A DNA stretch of 5,472 bases from Bog-756 sp043784065 (GTDB lineage: Bacteria; Actinomycetota; Acidimicrobiia; Acidimicrobiales; RAAP-2). Under the pieces are notes generated by a model that saw only the letters and a list, made by a program, of their open reading frames with translations, searched no databases and had not been told where the DNA came from. The stretch lies in contig JAYVYR010000259.1 in the NCBI GenBank assembly GCA_043784065.1, forward strand, positions 1 to 5,472, in the 5' to 3' direction. A program made the translations under genes and the position numbers. Shown piece by piece: positions 1 through 5,142 of the stretch. Position 1 is the stretch's first letter. Every line of letters begins with the position of its first letter.

Positions 1-51
1 GACACCCGGACACCCGGACACCCGGACACCCGGACACCCGGACACCCGGAC
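1..51. repeat. 8-base tandem repeat, six perfect copies, open at left edge
   Basis: The unit GACACCCG is repeated six times without error (1-48), followed by a partial GAC. The array touches the window edge, so the true copy number is unknown. The 8-base period is not a multiple of three and no gene covers the array, so it is not a coding repeat. Each junction contains ACCCGG, the reverse complement of the CCGGGT that recurs at 63-68 and 72-77, so the array could fold onto the neighbouring repeats. It lies beyond the 3' end of the leftward operon. It looks like a variable-number tandem repeat; any function is unknown. Confidence 0.95.
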
Positions 52-55
52 GATT

Positions 56-82
56 GGGTCGCCCGGGTCGCCCGGGTCGGGC
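56..82. repeat. 9-base tandem repeat, two perfect copies and one variant
   Basis: GGGTCGCCC occurs at 56-64 and 65-73, followed by the variant GGGTCGGGC at 74-82. The junctions create two CCCGGG palindromes (62-67 and 71-76). The CCGGGT parts are complementary to the ACCCGG in the 8-base array just to the left, so the two arrays together could form alternative stem structures. No gene overlaps it. Confidence 0.8.
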
Positions 83-106
83 TTCGGTGGGCCCGGTCAG
101 GACCCG
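73..106 (-). terminator. possible hairpin terminator after the operon
   Basis: Ten bases beyond the stop of the last leftward gene lies a G/C-rich inverted repeat. CGGGTC (73-78) pairs with GACCCG (101-106), and GGGC (79-82) pairs with GCCC (91-94), with loop 83-90 and a one-sided bulge at 95-100. There is no T-run after it on the minus strand, so it would be a tail-less terminator or only an RNA 3'-end stabiliser. The adjacent tandem repeats offer competing pairings. Position is the main support. Confidence 0.35.
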
Positions 107-115
107 CAGCCTCGG

Positions 116-700
116 TTAAGAACCTGCACCCAGGACGGTCGGCTCCACACCGTTCCAAAGACCCACAGGGGCCTTGCCCACCGGGTAGTGGCCGGGTTGG
201 CGACCCGATCCCATCTTCTCGATACGGGCCGTCATTCCTGGACTGAGAGCATCGGCCTGGATCATCTCGACGTATGCGGCGGTGGCGTTGCCGACGTCGA
301 AGAAGTCGCGCTGCCAGCTCCACTGGTGGTTGCCGCCGTAGCGGAACCAGCTGCCGCCCAGGCCGGCGATCTCGTAGTGGCTGCCGTCGGAGCGCGTGGC
401 GTCAGCAACCTGCTTCCACAGCCCGAGGATCTCGCCCTGGACCTCGTCGATGAGGATCCGCATGTAGGGGTACGTCCAACCACCGAGTCCCTCCATTTCG
501 AGGCCGACGGCGAACTCACGGATCTGGTCCCGTCCGACGGCCATGAACTCGTCGTTGGGGCCGACGTTCCAGCCGTAGGTGGCGTCCTCGGTGAACATTT
601 CGGCGAGCGGTAGCCAGTTGAGCTCCTCCTCGCACTTCACGTTGAGGTCCAGCCAGAGCTGGATGGTCTCTTCGAGCTCACTTCGGGGATACGACGGCAC
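116..700 (-). CDS. SnoaL/NTF2-fold protein of the cyp51 operon
   Basis: A 194-residue protein with the look of the SnoaL-like/NTF2-like alpha+beta cone fold, a superfamily of small isomerases, cyclases, hydratases and ligand-binding proteins that includes ketosteroid isomerase. Visible features are an N-terminal helix (8-28), the FTEDATY segment with Asp39 where this fold often has a conserved acid after the second helix, GRDQIREF (56-63), and C-terminal strands rich in aromatics (109-135, with GGSWFRYGG and WQRDFFD). There is no signal peptide or membrane segment, so it is probably cytosolic. The start is GTG, chosen because AAGGAG (713-708) lies 7 bases upstream and no ATG or GTG occurs in frame between it and the preceding stop. 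It is the last gene of the operon and the only loosely spaced one. My recollection is that the M. tuberculosis cyp51 cluster has a similar protein (Rv0762c) in the same place. The reaction is unknown; a role on the P450 product, such as double-bond isomerisation, is inference. Confidence 0.85.
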   Translation of the reverse strand: MPSYPRSELEETIQLWLDLNVKCEEELNWLPLAEMFTEDATYGWNVGPNDEFMAVGRDQIREFAVGLEMEGLGGWTYPYMRILIDEVQGEILGLWKQVADATRSDGSHYEIAGLGGSWFRYGGNHQWSWQRDFFDVGNATAAYVEMIQADALSPGMTARIEKMGSGRQPGHYPVGKAPVGLWNGVEPTVLGAGS

Positions 701-707
701 GGGGCGA

Positions 708-713
708 CTCCTT
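708..713 (-). promoter_or_regulatory. ribosome binding site of the SnoaL-fold gene
   Basis: AAGGAG on the minus strand, 7 bases before the GTG at 700. It is a near-consensus Shine-Dalgarno site and settles the choice of a GTG start. It suggests that this gene, unlike its overlapping upstream neighbours, is initiated independently. Confidence 0.8.
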
Positions 714-721
714 GTCGTTTC

Positions 722-757
722 TTCGGGTTGTTCGGATGGTTCGGATCGTTCGGAACT
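722..757 (-). repeat. four 9-base repeats in the ferredoxin-SnoaL spacer
   Basis: Four contiguous 9-base units share TTCGG at their start on the plus strand (722, 731, 740 and 749); on the minus strand each unit ends in YCCGAA. They fill most of the only real intergenic gap in the operon. Read in the frame shared by the flanking genes they would encode Ser-Glu-rich triplets (SSE, RSE, PSE, QPE). Third-position G/C is only about half, unlike the flanking genes, so they are probably not translated. The transcript here would be C/A-rich and little structured. Confidence 0.75.
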
Positions 758-784
758 GGCGCGACTCGTCAGTGAGACTCGGAA

Positions 785-800
785 CGACTCAGCTCAGTCG
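785..800 (-). other. imperfect palindrome spanning the ferredoxin stop codon
   Basis: CGACTCAGCTCAGTCG is symmetric except for one central mismatch pair. In the leftward transcript it can form a 5-pair stem (CGACT/AGTCG) with a 6-base loop. The ferredoxin TGA (796-794) lies in the stem-loop. It could be a weak mRNA processing or stability element separating the tight five-gene block from the last gene, but the stem is short. Confidence 0.3.
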
Positions 801-988
801 TCCACAATGTCCAGGGCATGGGTCGGGCAGAAGCGTACGGCCCCTTTGAGTTCGGCGCGCCGGTCTTCGGGCGGCGCGGTCTCGAGCACGACCACCTGGT
901 GGTTCTTACCCACCTCGAACAATCCGGGGGCTTCGTTCTCACATACACCGTGACCTTGGCACAGGTCGGTGTCGACCACGATGCGCAT
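794..988 (-). CDS. [3Fe-4S]-type ferredoxin, CYP51 redox partner
   Basis: A 64-residue acidic ferredoxin that would pass single electrons to the P450s of this operon. The cluster motif is CQGHGVC (Cys10, Cys16) with the distal Cys54-Pro55. His13 occupies the position that holds the fourth cysteine in [4Fe-4S] proteins, so three cysteines remain, as in the [3Fe-4S] ferredoxins partnered with actinobacterial P450s. From memory, the ferredoxin beside M. tuberculosis cyp51 (Rv0763c) has a very similar CQGH motif. The size is normal for the family. The ATG at 988 shares one base with the CYP51 stop (TGATG). Only a weak AAGG lies 12 bases upstream, so translation is probably coupled to CYP51. A longer upstream reading frame exists but runs inside cyp51 and would add a stretch foreign to ferredoxins. 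No ferredoxin reductase is in the window, so electrons must come from one encoded elsewhere. Cytosolic. Confidence 0.96.
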   Translation of the reverse strand: MRIVVDTDLCQGHGVCENEAPGLFEVGKNHQVVVLETAPPEDRRAELKGAVRFCPTHALDIVDD

Positions 989-2379
989 CAGGTGCTGGTG
1001 CCTTGGTTGTTGAGGGACACCGCCCGCCGCCGGTAGCGCACCACACAGGGCTGTTGCAGCTGCACGACCATCTTGGAGTGGTCGTTGCGGTAGGTGTCGG
1101 GAGGCTGGGCCGGCTCGAACTCCCAGTCGAGCAGCAGCACACTGAAGATCGCCTTGAGCTGCATCATGGCGAAGGCCTGGCCGACGCACCGATGGCGACC
1201 GGCGCCGAACGGGATCCACGTCCACGGATTGAGGCGGTCCTCCTCGAGAGGATCGAGGTAGCGGTCCGGGTGGAAGGCCTCCGGTTCGGGAAAGTCCTCC
1301 GGTAGACGATTGGATACCGACGGACTGGCCGCCACCATCTGGCCGGGATGGATGGCGACGCCCTCGACTTCAAGCTCCTGTTTGGCCACCCGGAGCAGGA
1401 GGATGAGCGGCGGGTGCAGGCGCAACGCTTCTTTGACCGACGACTCAAGGAGCGGCATAGCCCGCAGGGCCTGATAGCTGACTTCGGCGCCCTCGGCGTA
1501 CAGCTCGGCGAGCTCGTCGTTGACCCGGACCATCACCTCGGGGTTGCGCAGCAACTCGATGAGCGTCCAGGCCGCGGTGCCCGAAGTGGTGTGATGTCCG
1601 GCGAACATCATCGAGATGAACATGCCGGTGACTTCGTCCGGCAGAAAACGCTCGGATCCGTCCGGGTTCTTGATCGACATGAGGACGTCGACGAGGTCGC
1701 GCTCGTCCTCAGGAGCCGGTGGCTCAGCGGCTCGACGCTCCATGATTGCCTGGACCAAGGAAACCAGTTCGGCCCGCGCCGCATCGCGTCTGTGGAAGCT
1801 TTCGATGTCGGCATAGGGATCGACATAGGCGATGGCGTCGGTGCCCTGTTCGAGGTCGTGGAAGAGCTCGGCGAAGCGCCCGTCGAGCTGGTCGCGGAAG
1901 CGCTTGCCGATCAGACAGGCCGACGACGTGTACATGGTCAACTCGGCGAACCAGTCGAGCAGATCGATCTCACCCTCTGCGTCCCACGTGGCCACCATGC
2001 CCTCGACCTCGGCTGCAATGGTGGCGGCGTGGCCCCGCATGAACTTGTCGCGCAGTGCCTGGTTATGGAGCATCTCGCGTCGGCGCTCGGGCGAGGCGTC
2101 GAAGACCACGCCCTCACCGAAGACAGGGGTCATGAACGGGTAGGCCTCGGCCTGGTCGAGGATCTCCTCGGGGGACCGGAAGAAGAACTCGTTGGCCTCG
2201 GCACCACTCAGTAGCACCACATCCCGGTCGGCCAGCCGGAACACGCCGACGTCGCCGCACTCGTCTCGGACTCTCTGCATCAAGCCGATGGGGTCGGACC
2301 GCAGCTCCTCAAGGTGCCCAGTGGTGTCTTCACCGCCCGATACCCGGGCTGGCTCACGTGCAGTTGTACCGATGGCCAT
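988..2379 (-). CDS. cyp51: cytochrome P450 CYP51, sterol 14-alpha-demethylase
   Basis: A 463-residue soluble P450 that closely resembles, along its full length, the M. tuberculosis CYP51 sequence as I remember it. CYP51 enzymes remove the 14-alpha-methyl group of sterol precursors in three oxidations. Both CYP51 hallmarks are present: the B-C-loop signature YPFMTPVFGEGVVFD (Tyr80 to Asp94) and the I-helix AGHHTT (260-265), where His263-Thr264 replaces the usual acid-alcohol pair. The K-helix ExxR is Glu317-Arg320 and the haem loop is FGAGRHRCVG with ligand Cys398. Phe82 sits where plant-like and mycobacterial enzymes have Phe and animal and fungal ones Leu or Ile, which suggests preference for C4-monomethyl substrates. 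There is no membrane anchor. The ATG at 2379 overlaps the SDR stop (TGATG), with AAGGAG (2392-2387) 7 bases upstream. The extra C-terminal tail (about 453-463) is not in the mycobacterial protein as I recall it. The natural substrate cannot be read from the window. Confidence 0.97.
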   Translation of the reverse strand: MAIGTTAREPARVSGGEDTTGHLEELRSDPIGLMQRVRDECGDVGVFRLADRDVVLLSGAEANEFFFRSPEEILDQAEAYPFMTPVFGEGVVFDASPERRREMLHNQALRDKFMRGHAATIAAEVEGMVATWDAEGEIDLLDWFAELTMYTSSACLIGKRFRDQLDGRFAELFHDLEQGTDAIAYVDPYADIESFHRRDAARAELVSLVQAIMERRAAEPPAPEDERDLVDVLMSIKNPDGSERFLPDEVTGMFISMMFAGHHTTSGTAAWTLIELLRNPEVMVRVNDELAELYAEGAEVSYQALRAMPLLESSVKEALRLHPPLILLLRVAKQELEVEGVAIHPGQMVAASPSVSNRLPEDFPEPEAFHPDRYLDPLEEDRLNPWTWIPFGAGRHRCVGQAFAMMQLKAIFSVLLLDWEFEPAQPPDTYRNDHSKMVVQLQQPCVVRYRRRAVSLNNQGTST

Positions 2380-3206
2380 CAGGGTGCTCCTTGGTCGATG
2401 GTCAGCGCGGTTGGTGCCTCATGGACGGCTATCGGCGCGATGGGCGCCTCGGGCTGCAGTTCGAAGACAGTGGCGTGCGTACCGCGGGGGAGGGACACCA
2501 CGGCGCACACGGCTTGGGCCACTCCGGCGGGACGCATGAAATTCGAATGCCGGGCGAAGCCCCAGGCCGCCCACTGCTCGATCACCTCAACGGTTACCTC
2601 GGGATCCCAATCCATGCCCATCCCCGTCAGGGTGGGACCGGGTCGCAAGATAGTGGCCCGGACGCCGCTTCCCTCAAGCTCCATCTGGAGCGAGTGCACA
2701 TAGCCTTCGAGCCCCCACTTCGATGTGACATAGGCGGCCATCGCAGGTCTGGGTCGCTCGGCCACGTCGGATGTCACGAAGACGACATCCCCCCGCCGCC
2801 GGTCGACCATTGCGGGCACGAGGGACCTCACCAGACGGTGGGTGCCGACGACATTGACCGCGAGCATGCCCTCCAGCGCGGCCGGATCGGTATGGAGCAC
2901 GGCGCCGGCCATGTTCTGGGCGGCGTTGGAGATGATGATCTCCACTTCGCCGAGCGCGTCGACCGCTGCCTTCGCGAACCGTTCGACCGAGTCGCCGTCG
3001 GCCAGGTCGAGGTGGATGGCTACCGCCTCGCCTCCTGAAGCTCGAATGGCGGCGGCGGCCTCTTCGCACTCATCGACGCGACGGGCGCCGATGGCCACCG
3101 GATGGCCGAGGGCGGCTAAAGCCGTAGCGGTGGCTCGACCGATGCCGGAGGAGGCACCGGTCACCACTGCGGGCCGGCGATCGGGGTTGGGGGGAAACTT
3201 GGCCAT
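2379..3206 (-). CDS. short-chain dehydrogenase/reductase of the cyp51 operon
   Basis: A classical SDR of 275 residues that oxidises or reduces a hydroxyl or carbonyl group with a nicotinamide cofactor. The Rossmann motif is TGASSGIG (16-23). The structural NNAG motif is altered to SNAA (93-96). The catalytic set is Asn118, Ser146, Tyr159 and Lys163 (YVTSK), followed by the PG motif (189-190). Basic Arg42-Arg43 after the second beta-strand favour NADP(H). There is no signal or membrane segment. The ATG at 3206 is preferred over one 30 codons upstream (3296), because that extension lies inside the CYP123 gene, is Ser/Pro-rich and has no counterpart in the family. A weak GAGG lies 10 bases before the chosen start. 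It begins 16 bases after the CYP123 stop and its own stop overlaps the CYP51 start by one base. From memory Rv0765c is the equivalent mycobacterial gene. Its substrate is unknown; a sterol alcohol or ketone is inference from context. Confidence 0.95.
   Translation of the reverse strand: MAKFPPNPDRRPAVVTGASSGIGRATATALAALGHPVAIGARRVDECEEAAAAIRASGGEAVAIHLDLADGDSVERFAKAAVDALGEVEIIISNAAQNMAGAVLHTDPAALEGMLAVNVVGTHRLVRSLVPAMVDRRRGDVVFVTSDVAERPRPAMAAYVTSKWGLEGYVHSLQMELEGSGVRATILRPGPTLTGMGMDWDPEVTVEVIEQWAAWGFARHSNFMRPAGVAQAVCAVVSLPRGTHATVFELQPEAPIAPIAVHEAPTALTIDQGAP
2387..2392 (-). promoter_or_regulatory. ribosome binding site of cyp51
   Basis: AAGGAG on the minus strand, 7 bases upstream of the ATG at 2379 and located within the last codons of the SDR gene. 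It fixes the cyp51 start, and with the TGATG overlap suggests both coupled and independent initiation. Confidence 0.75.
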
Positions 3207-3222
3207 CAGCTCTGGTCCTCGG

Positions 3223-4428
3223 TCATCGACGTACGACGGTGGTCGGAAGGGAGGCCAGGCCCCGGACGTTGATCGAGTGGACCCGGACGATCCCATCGGG
3301 GTCGACGTCGTAGCTCTTCACCCGGGAGACCAGCTCGTGCAACGCGATCCGGGCTTCGAGTCGGGCAAGCGGAGCGCCCATGCAGAAATGTCTGCCACTG
3401 CCGAAGCTGACCAGGGCCTTGGTGTCGCGATCGAGGTCGTAACGGTCGGCTTCGGGAAAGATCCGCTCGTCGCGGTTGGCCGAACCCACCAGAAGGAGCA
3501 CCCGCTCGCCCTCGGTGAGGGTCGTGCCGTGGAGCTCGATGGGCGCACGGAGCACGCGTAGCAGCATCTGGCTCGATGTGTCGTAGCGCAAGGTCTCTTC
3601 GGCCCAGGCCGGCCCGCGTGATGCATCGGCGAAGGGCTTGGCCAGTTCGTCGGGGTTCCGCCACCCCCAGTACCAGGCGTTGCCGAGCAGTTTGGTGGTT
3701 GTCTCGTTGCCGGCCACCACCATGAGGAAGAGGAACGCGACGATCTCTTCATCGGTGAGCTTGTCACCGTCGATCTCGGCATCGAGCAGTGCCGAGGTGA
3801 GGTCATCGGTCCGCGATTTCCGGCGTTCATCGACCATGGCCTGGTAGTAGACGACCAGATCGAGGGCGGCGGCCATTCCCTCGGGCGGCACGTCGTAGAC
3901 CCCGTCGGCCCGGTGGAGCACCAGATCGGCCAAGCGTCGCAACTCGGCCCGGTCGGCGCGAGGGACCCCGACAAGTTCGGAGATGACGTCCATCGGGACC
4001 TTTCCGGCGAAATCGGCGATGAAGTCGAAGCTGCCGGACTCGAGGGCGGGCAGCATGTGCTCGAGCGTGATCTCGCGAATCCGGTCCTCCATGGCGTTGA
4101 CCTTGGATGGAGTGAACCCCTTGCCCACCAACGAGCGCATCCGAGTGTGGTCTGGTGGATCGAGAGCCAGGAAGGACATGACCTTGTGGGCGTCAGCACT
4201 GAAGGCGGACGGGTCGAGAGATACACCGAAGGCATTGGAGAACGAGTCGACATTGCGGAAGGCGGCGAGCACGTCCTCGTGGCGGGACAGGGCCCAGAAG
4301 TCGAATTCGTCAGATCGGTACACCGGTGCCTCGGCACGGAGCCGTGCATACGTCGGGTACGGGTCTTCGTGCATCTTGTAGGCGTAGGGGTTGTAGTCGA
4401 GCGGTATCGCGGTATCGAGTGTCGTCAT
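3223..4428 (-). CDS. cyp123: cytochrome P450, CYP123-like
   Basis: A 401-residue soluble class I bacterial P450, a haem monooxygenase needing ferredoxin. Motifs in order: C-helix HTRMR (His94, Arg98), I-helix AGNETT (239-244, acid-alcohol pair Glu242-Thr243), K-helix ExxR (Glu278-Arg281), and haem loop FGSGRHFCMG with ligand Cys349. Length and several stretches (HEDPYP near the N-terminus, FAGKVPMDVISELVGVP, FLFLMVVAGNETTTKLL) match my memory of M. tuberculosis CYP123 (Rv0766c), which sits in the same place next to an SDR and cyp51. The ATG at 4428 overlaps the TetR stop as ATGA. The longer open frame to 4800 is only the TetR gene read in another frame. The Shine-Dalgarno GGAGG is formed by the glycine codons at the end of the TetR gene, unusually close to the ATG (3 bases). 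The substrate of CYP123 is not established to my knowledge; action on the same pathway as CYP51 is inferred. Assignment to P450 is certain, to CYP123 likely. Confidence 0.93.
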   Translation of the reverse strand: MTTLDTAIPLDYNPYAYKMHEDPYPTYARLRAEAPVYRSDEFDFWALSRHEDVLAAFRNVDSFSNAFGVSLDPSAFSADAHKVMSFLALDPPDHTRMRSLVGKGFTPSKVNAMEDRIREITLEHMLPALESGSFDFIADFAGKVPMDVISELVGVPRADRAELRRLADLVLHRADGVYDVPPEGMAAALDLVVYYQAMVDERRKSRTDDLTSALLDAEIDGDKLTDEEIVAFLFLMVVAGNETTTKLLGNAWYWGWRNPDELAKPFADASRGPAWAEETLRYDTSSQMLLRVLRAPIELHGTTLTEGERVLLLVGSANRDERIFPEADRYDLDRDTKALVSFGSGRHFCMGAPLARLEARIALHELVSRVKSYDVDPDGIVRVHSINVRGLASLPTTVVRR

Positions 4429-5060
4429 CCTCCTCCGGTCCCGTCGACCAACAGTGTGGCGGCTTCGGCCAAGAAGGCGGGCACGTCGACGAACGACATG
4501 TGGCCGATGCCGGCAGTCAGCAACGCGCCGGAGTATGCCGCTTCGAGGACCCGCACGACTCGGGGGTCTACATGGGGCCCCAGGGCGGCGGTCAGCCGAC
4601 GATGAGTCTGAGCCCCGATGCGGTCGCGCAGGTGACTCACGTCCGGACTCGAGCTGATGAGCGCCACAGTGCATGCATCGATGAGAGCGGGACTCTGGGC
4701 GGCGAAGGGGATCATGTCCCGCACCGTGCGCGCCACCCGTTCCGCCATCGGCACCGAGGGGTCGGCGTCCACCGGGGCGAGCGCCTCCATCCGGCGCCAC
4801 AGCACTTCGGCAAGCAGGTGGTCCTTGGAGCTGAAGTAGGTGTAGGCGGTAGCCGGTGCCACGCCGGCCCGACGGGCCACGCCACGGACGGTCAGTCCGG
4901 CATAGCCGACCTCCTCGGTCTCTTGTTCGGCGGCCCGCACCAGGGTGGCCACCGCCTCGGCCTGCCGGGCGGTCAGGCGCCGCCGGGTTGCCTCGATGTC
5001 AGCCACCCGGAAGTTGGCGATCGGCGAACCGGCGTCACTCAGCGGCTCGGCCACCGTCAT
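4425..5060 (-). CDS. TetR-family regulator, probable autoregulator of the operon
   Basis: A 211-residue TetR/AcrR-type repressor. The DNA-binding domain spans about 33-86. It has a helix ending in GYAGLTV (52-58), the helix-turn-helix VARRAGVAPATAYTYF (61-76) and the typical FSSKDHLLAEVL that starts helix 4. The remainder (about 90-205) is the variable all-helical ligand-binding and dimerisation part, with a glycine tail. The ATG at 5060 is chosen because the protein then has normal family length. The frame stays open upstream to 5294, but that stretch crosses the control region and is unlike TetR. No Shine-Dalgarno site precedes 5060; instead the ATG overlaps the stop of a 20-codon leader ORF. 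It is the first gene of the leftward operon and faces a divergent dehydrogenase across a large dyad, so self-repression and control of both units is the natural inference. From memory it matches Rv0767c in position and size. The ligand is unknown. Confidence 0.93.
   Translation of the reverse strand: MTVAEPLSDAGSPIANFRVADIEATRRRLTARQAEAVATLVRAAEQETEEVGYAGLTVRGVARRAGVAPATAYTYFSSKDHLLAEVLWRRMEALAPVDADPSVPMAERVARTVRDMIPFAAQSPALIDACTVALISSSPDVSHLRDRIGAQTHRRLTAALGPHVDPRVVRVLEAAYSGALLTAGIGHMSFVDVPAFLAEAATLLVDGTGGG
4429..4436 (-). promoter_or_regulatory. ribosome binding site of the CYP123-like gene inside the TetR glycine tail
   Basis: GGAGGAGG directly precedes the ATG at 4428. It is made by the three GGA glycine codons that end the TetR gene. 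The best match GGAGG (4436-4432) is only 3 bases from the ATG, tighter than normal, consistent with reinitiation by ribosomes finishing the TetR gene at the ATGA overlap. Confidence 0.55.
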
Positions 5061-5119
5061 CGTGCGCCCGTGGGGCCGGCGTCGAAACCGATCATGAGGG
5101 TCGCTTTGGTGTCGGTCAT
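5057..5119 (-). CDS. possible 20-codon leader ORF coupled to the TetR gene
   Basis: An ATG at 5119 opens a 20-residue frame that begins MTDTKATLMIGFDAG and stops at 5057; its TGA overlaps the TetR ATG (ATGA at 5060-5057). It has no Shine-Dalgarno site. The predicted transcription start of the leftward promoter lies at 5119-5121, so it could be translated as a leaderless or near-leaderless message, which is common in actinobacteria. This would explain how the TetR gene, which also lacks a ribosome binding site, is translated. The peptide has no recognised family. An open frame this short can arise by chance, so coupling and promoter position are its only support. Confidence 0.4.
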   Translation of the reverse strand: MTDTKATLMIGFDAGPTGAR

Positions 5120-5142
5120 GTGTCCAGACTATAGTCCAGACA
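5107..5142 (+). promoter_or_regulatory. rightward promoter of the divergent dehydrogenase
   Basis: TATAGT (5130-5135) is the mirror copy of the leftward -10 and shares the bases TATA (5130-5133) with it. TGGTGT (5107-5112) lies 17 bases upstream as a weak -35. The expected start is A5142, giving a 25-base leader that holds the ribosome binding site. Because the two -10 elements overlap, RNA polymerase can occupy only one direction at a time. Confidence 0.5.

Noticed and set aside
1..82. CRISPR array
   Set aside because: Units of 8 and 9 bases are contiguous, with no spacers and no cas genes; this is a simple tandem repeat.
1348..2214. Long plus-strand open frame of 288 codons inside cyp51
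   Set aside because: It is antisense to a fully conserved CYP51 coding region. Its translation has no recognisable motif and its length is explained by GC-rich codon bias on the opposite strand.
3207..3296. Earlier start for the SDR at 3296
   Set aside because: The extra 30 residues precede the normal start of the Rossmann fold, lie within the CYP123 gene and have no family counterpart.
3206..3664. Minus-strand 152-codon frame overlapping the end of the CYP123-like gene
   Set aside because: It is an Arg/Pro-rich shift of the P450 frame. Its last piece, ATG at 3226 with six codons ending in TGATG at the SDR start, is a neat overlap but too short and unsupported to call a gene.
4429..4800. 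Upstream extension of the CYP123-like frame to 4800
   Set aside because: The added residues are the TetR gene read in another frame and resemble no P450. The ATG at 4428 gives the normal family length and an ATGA junction.
5121..5142. KstR or KstR2 cholesterol-regulon operator
   Set aside because: The core GACTATAGTC lacks the AAC/GTT or CAAG/CTTG half-sites I associate with those regulators, so a local TetR site is the better reading.
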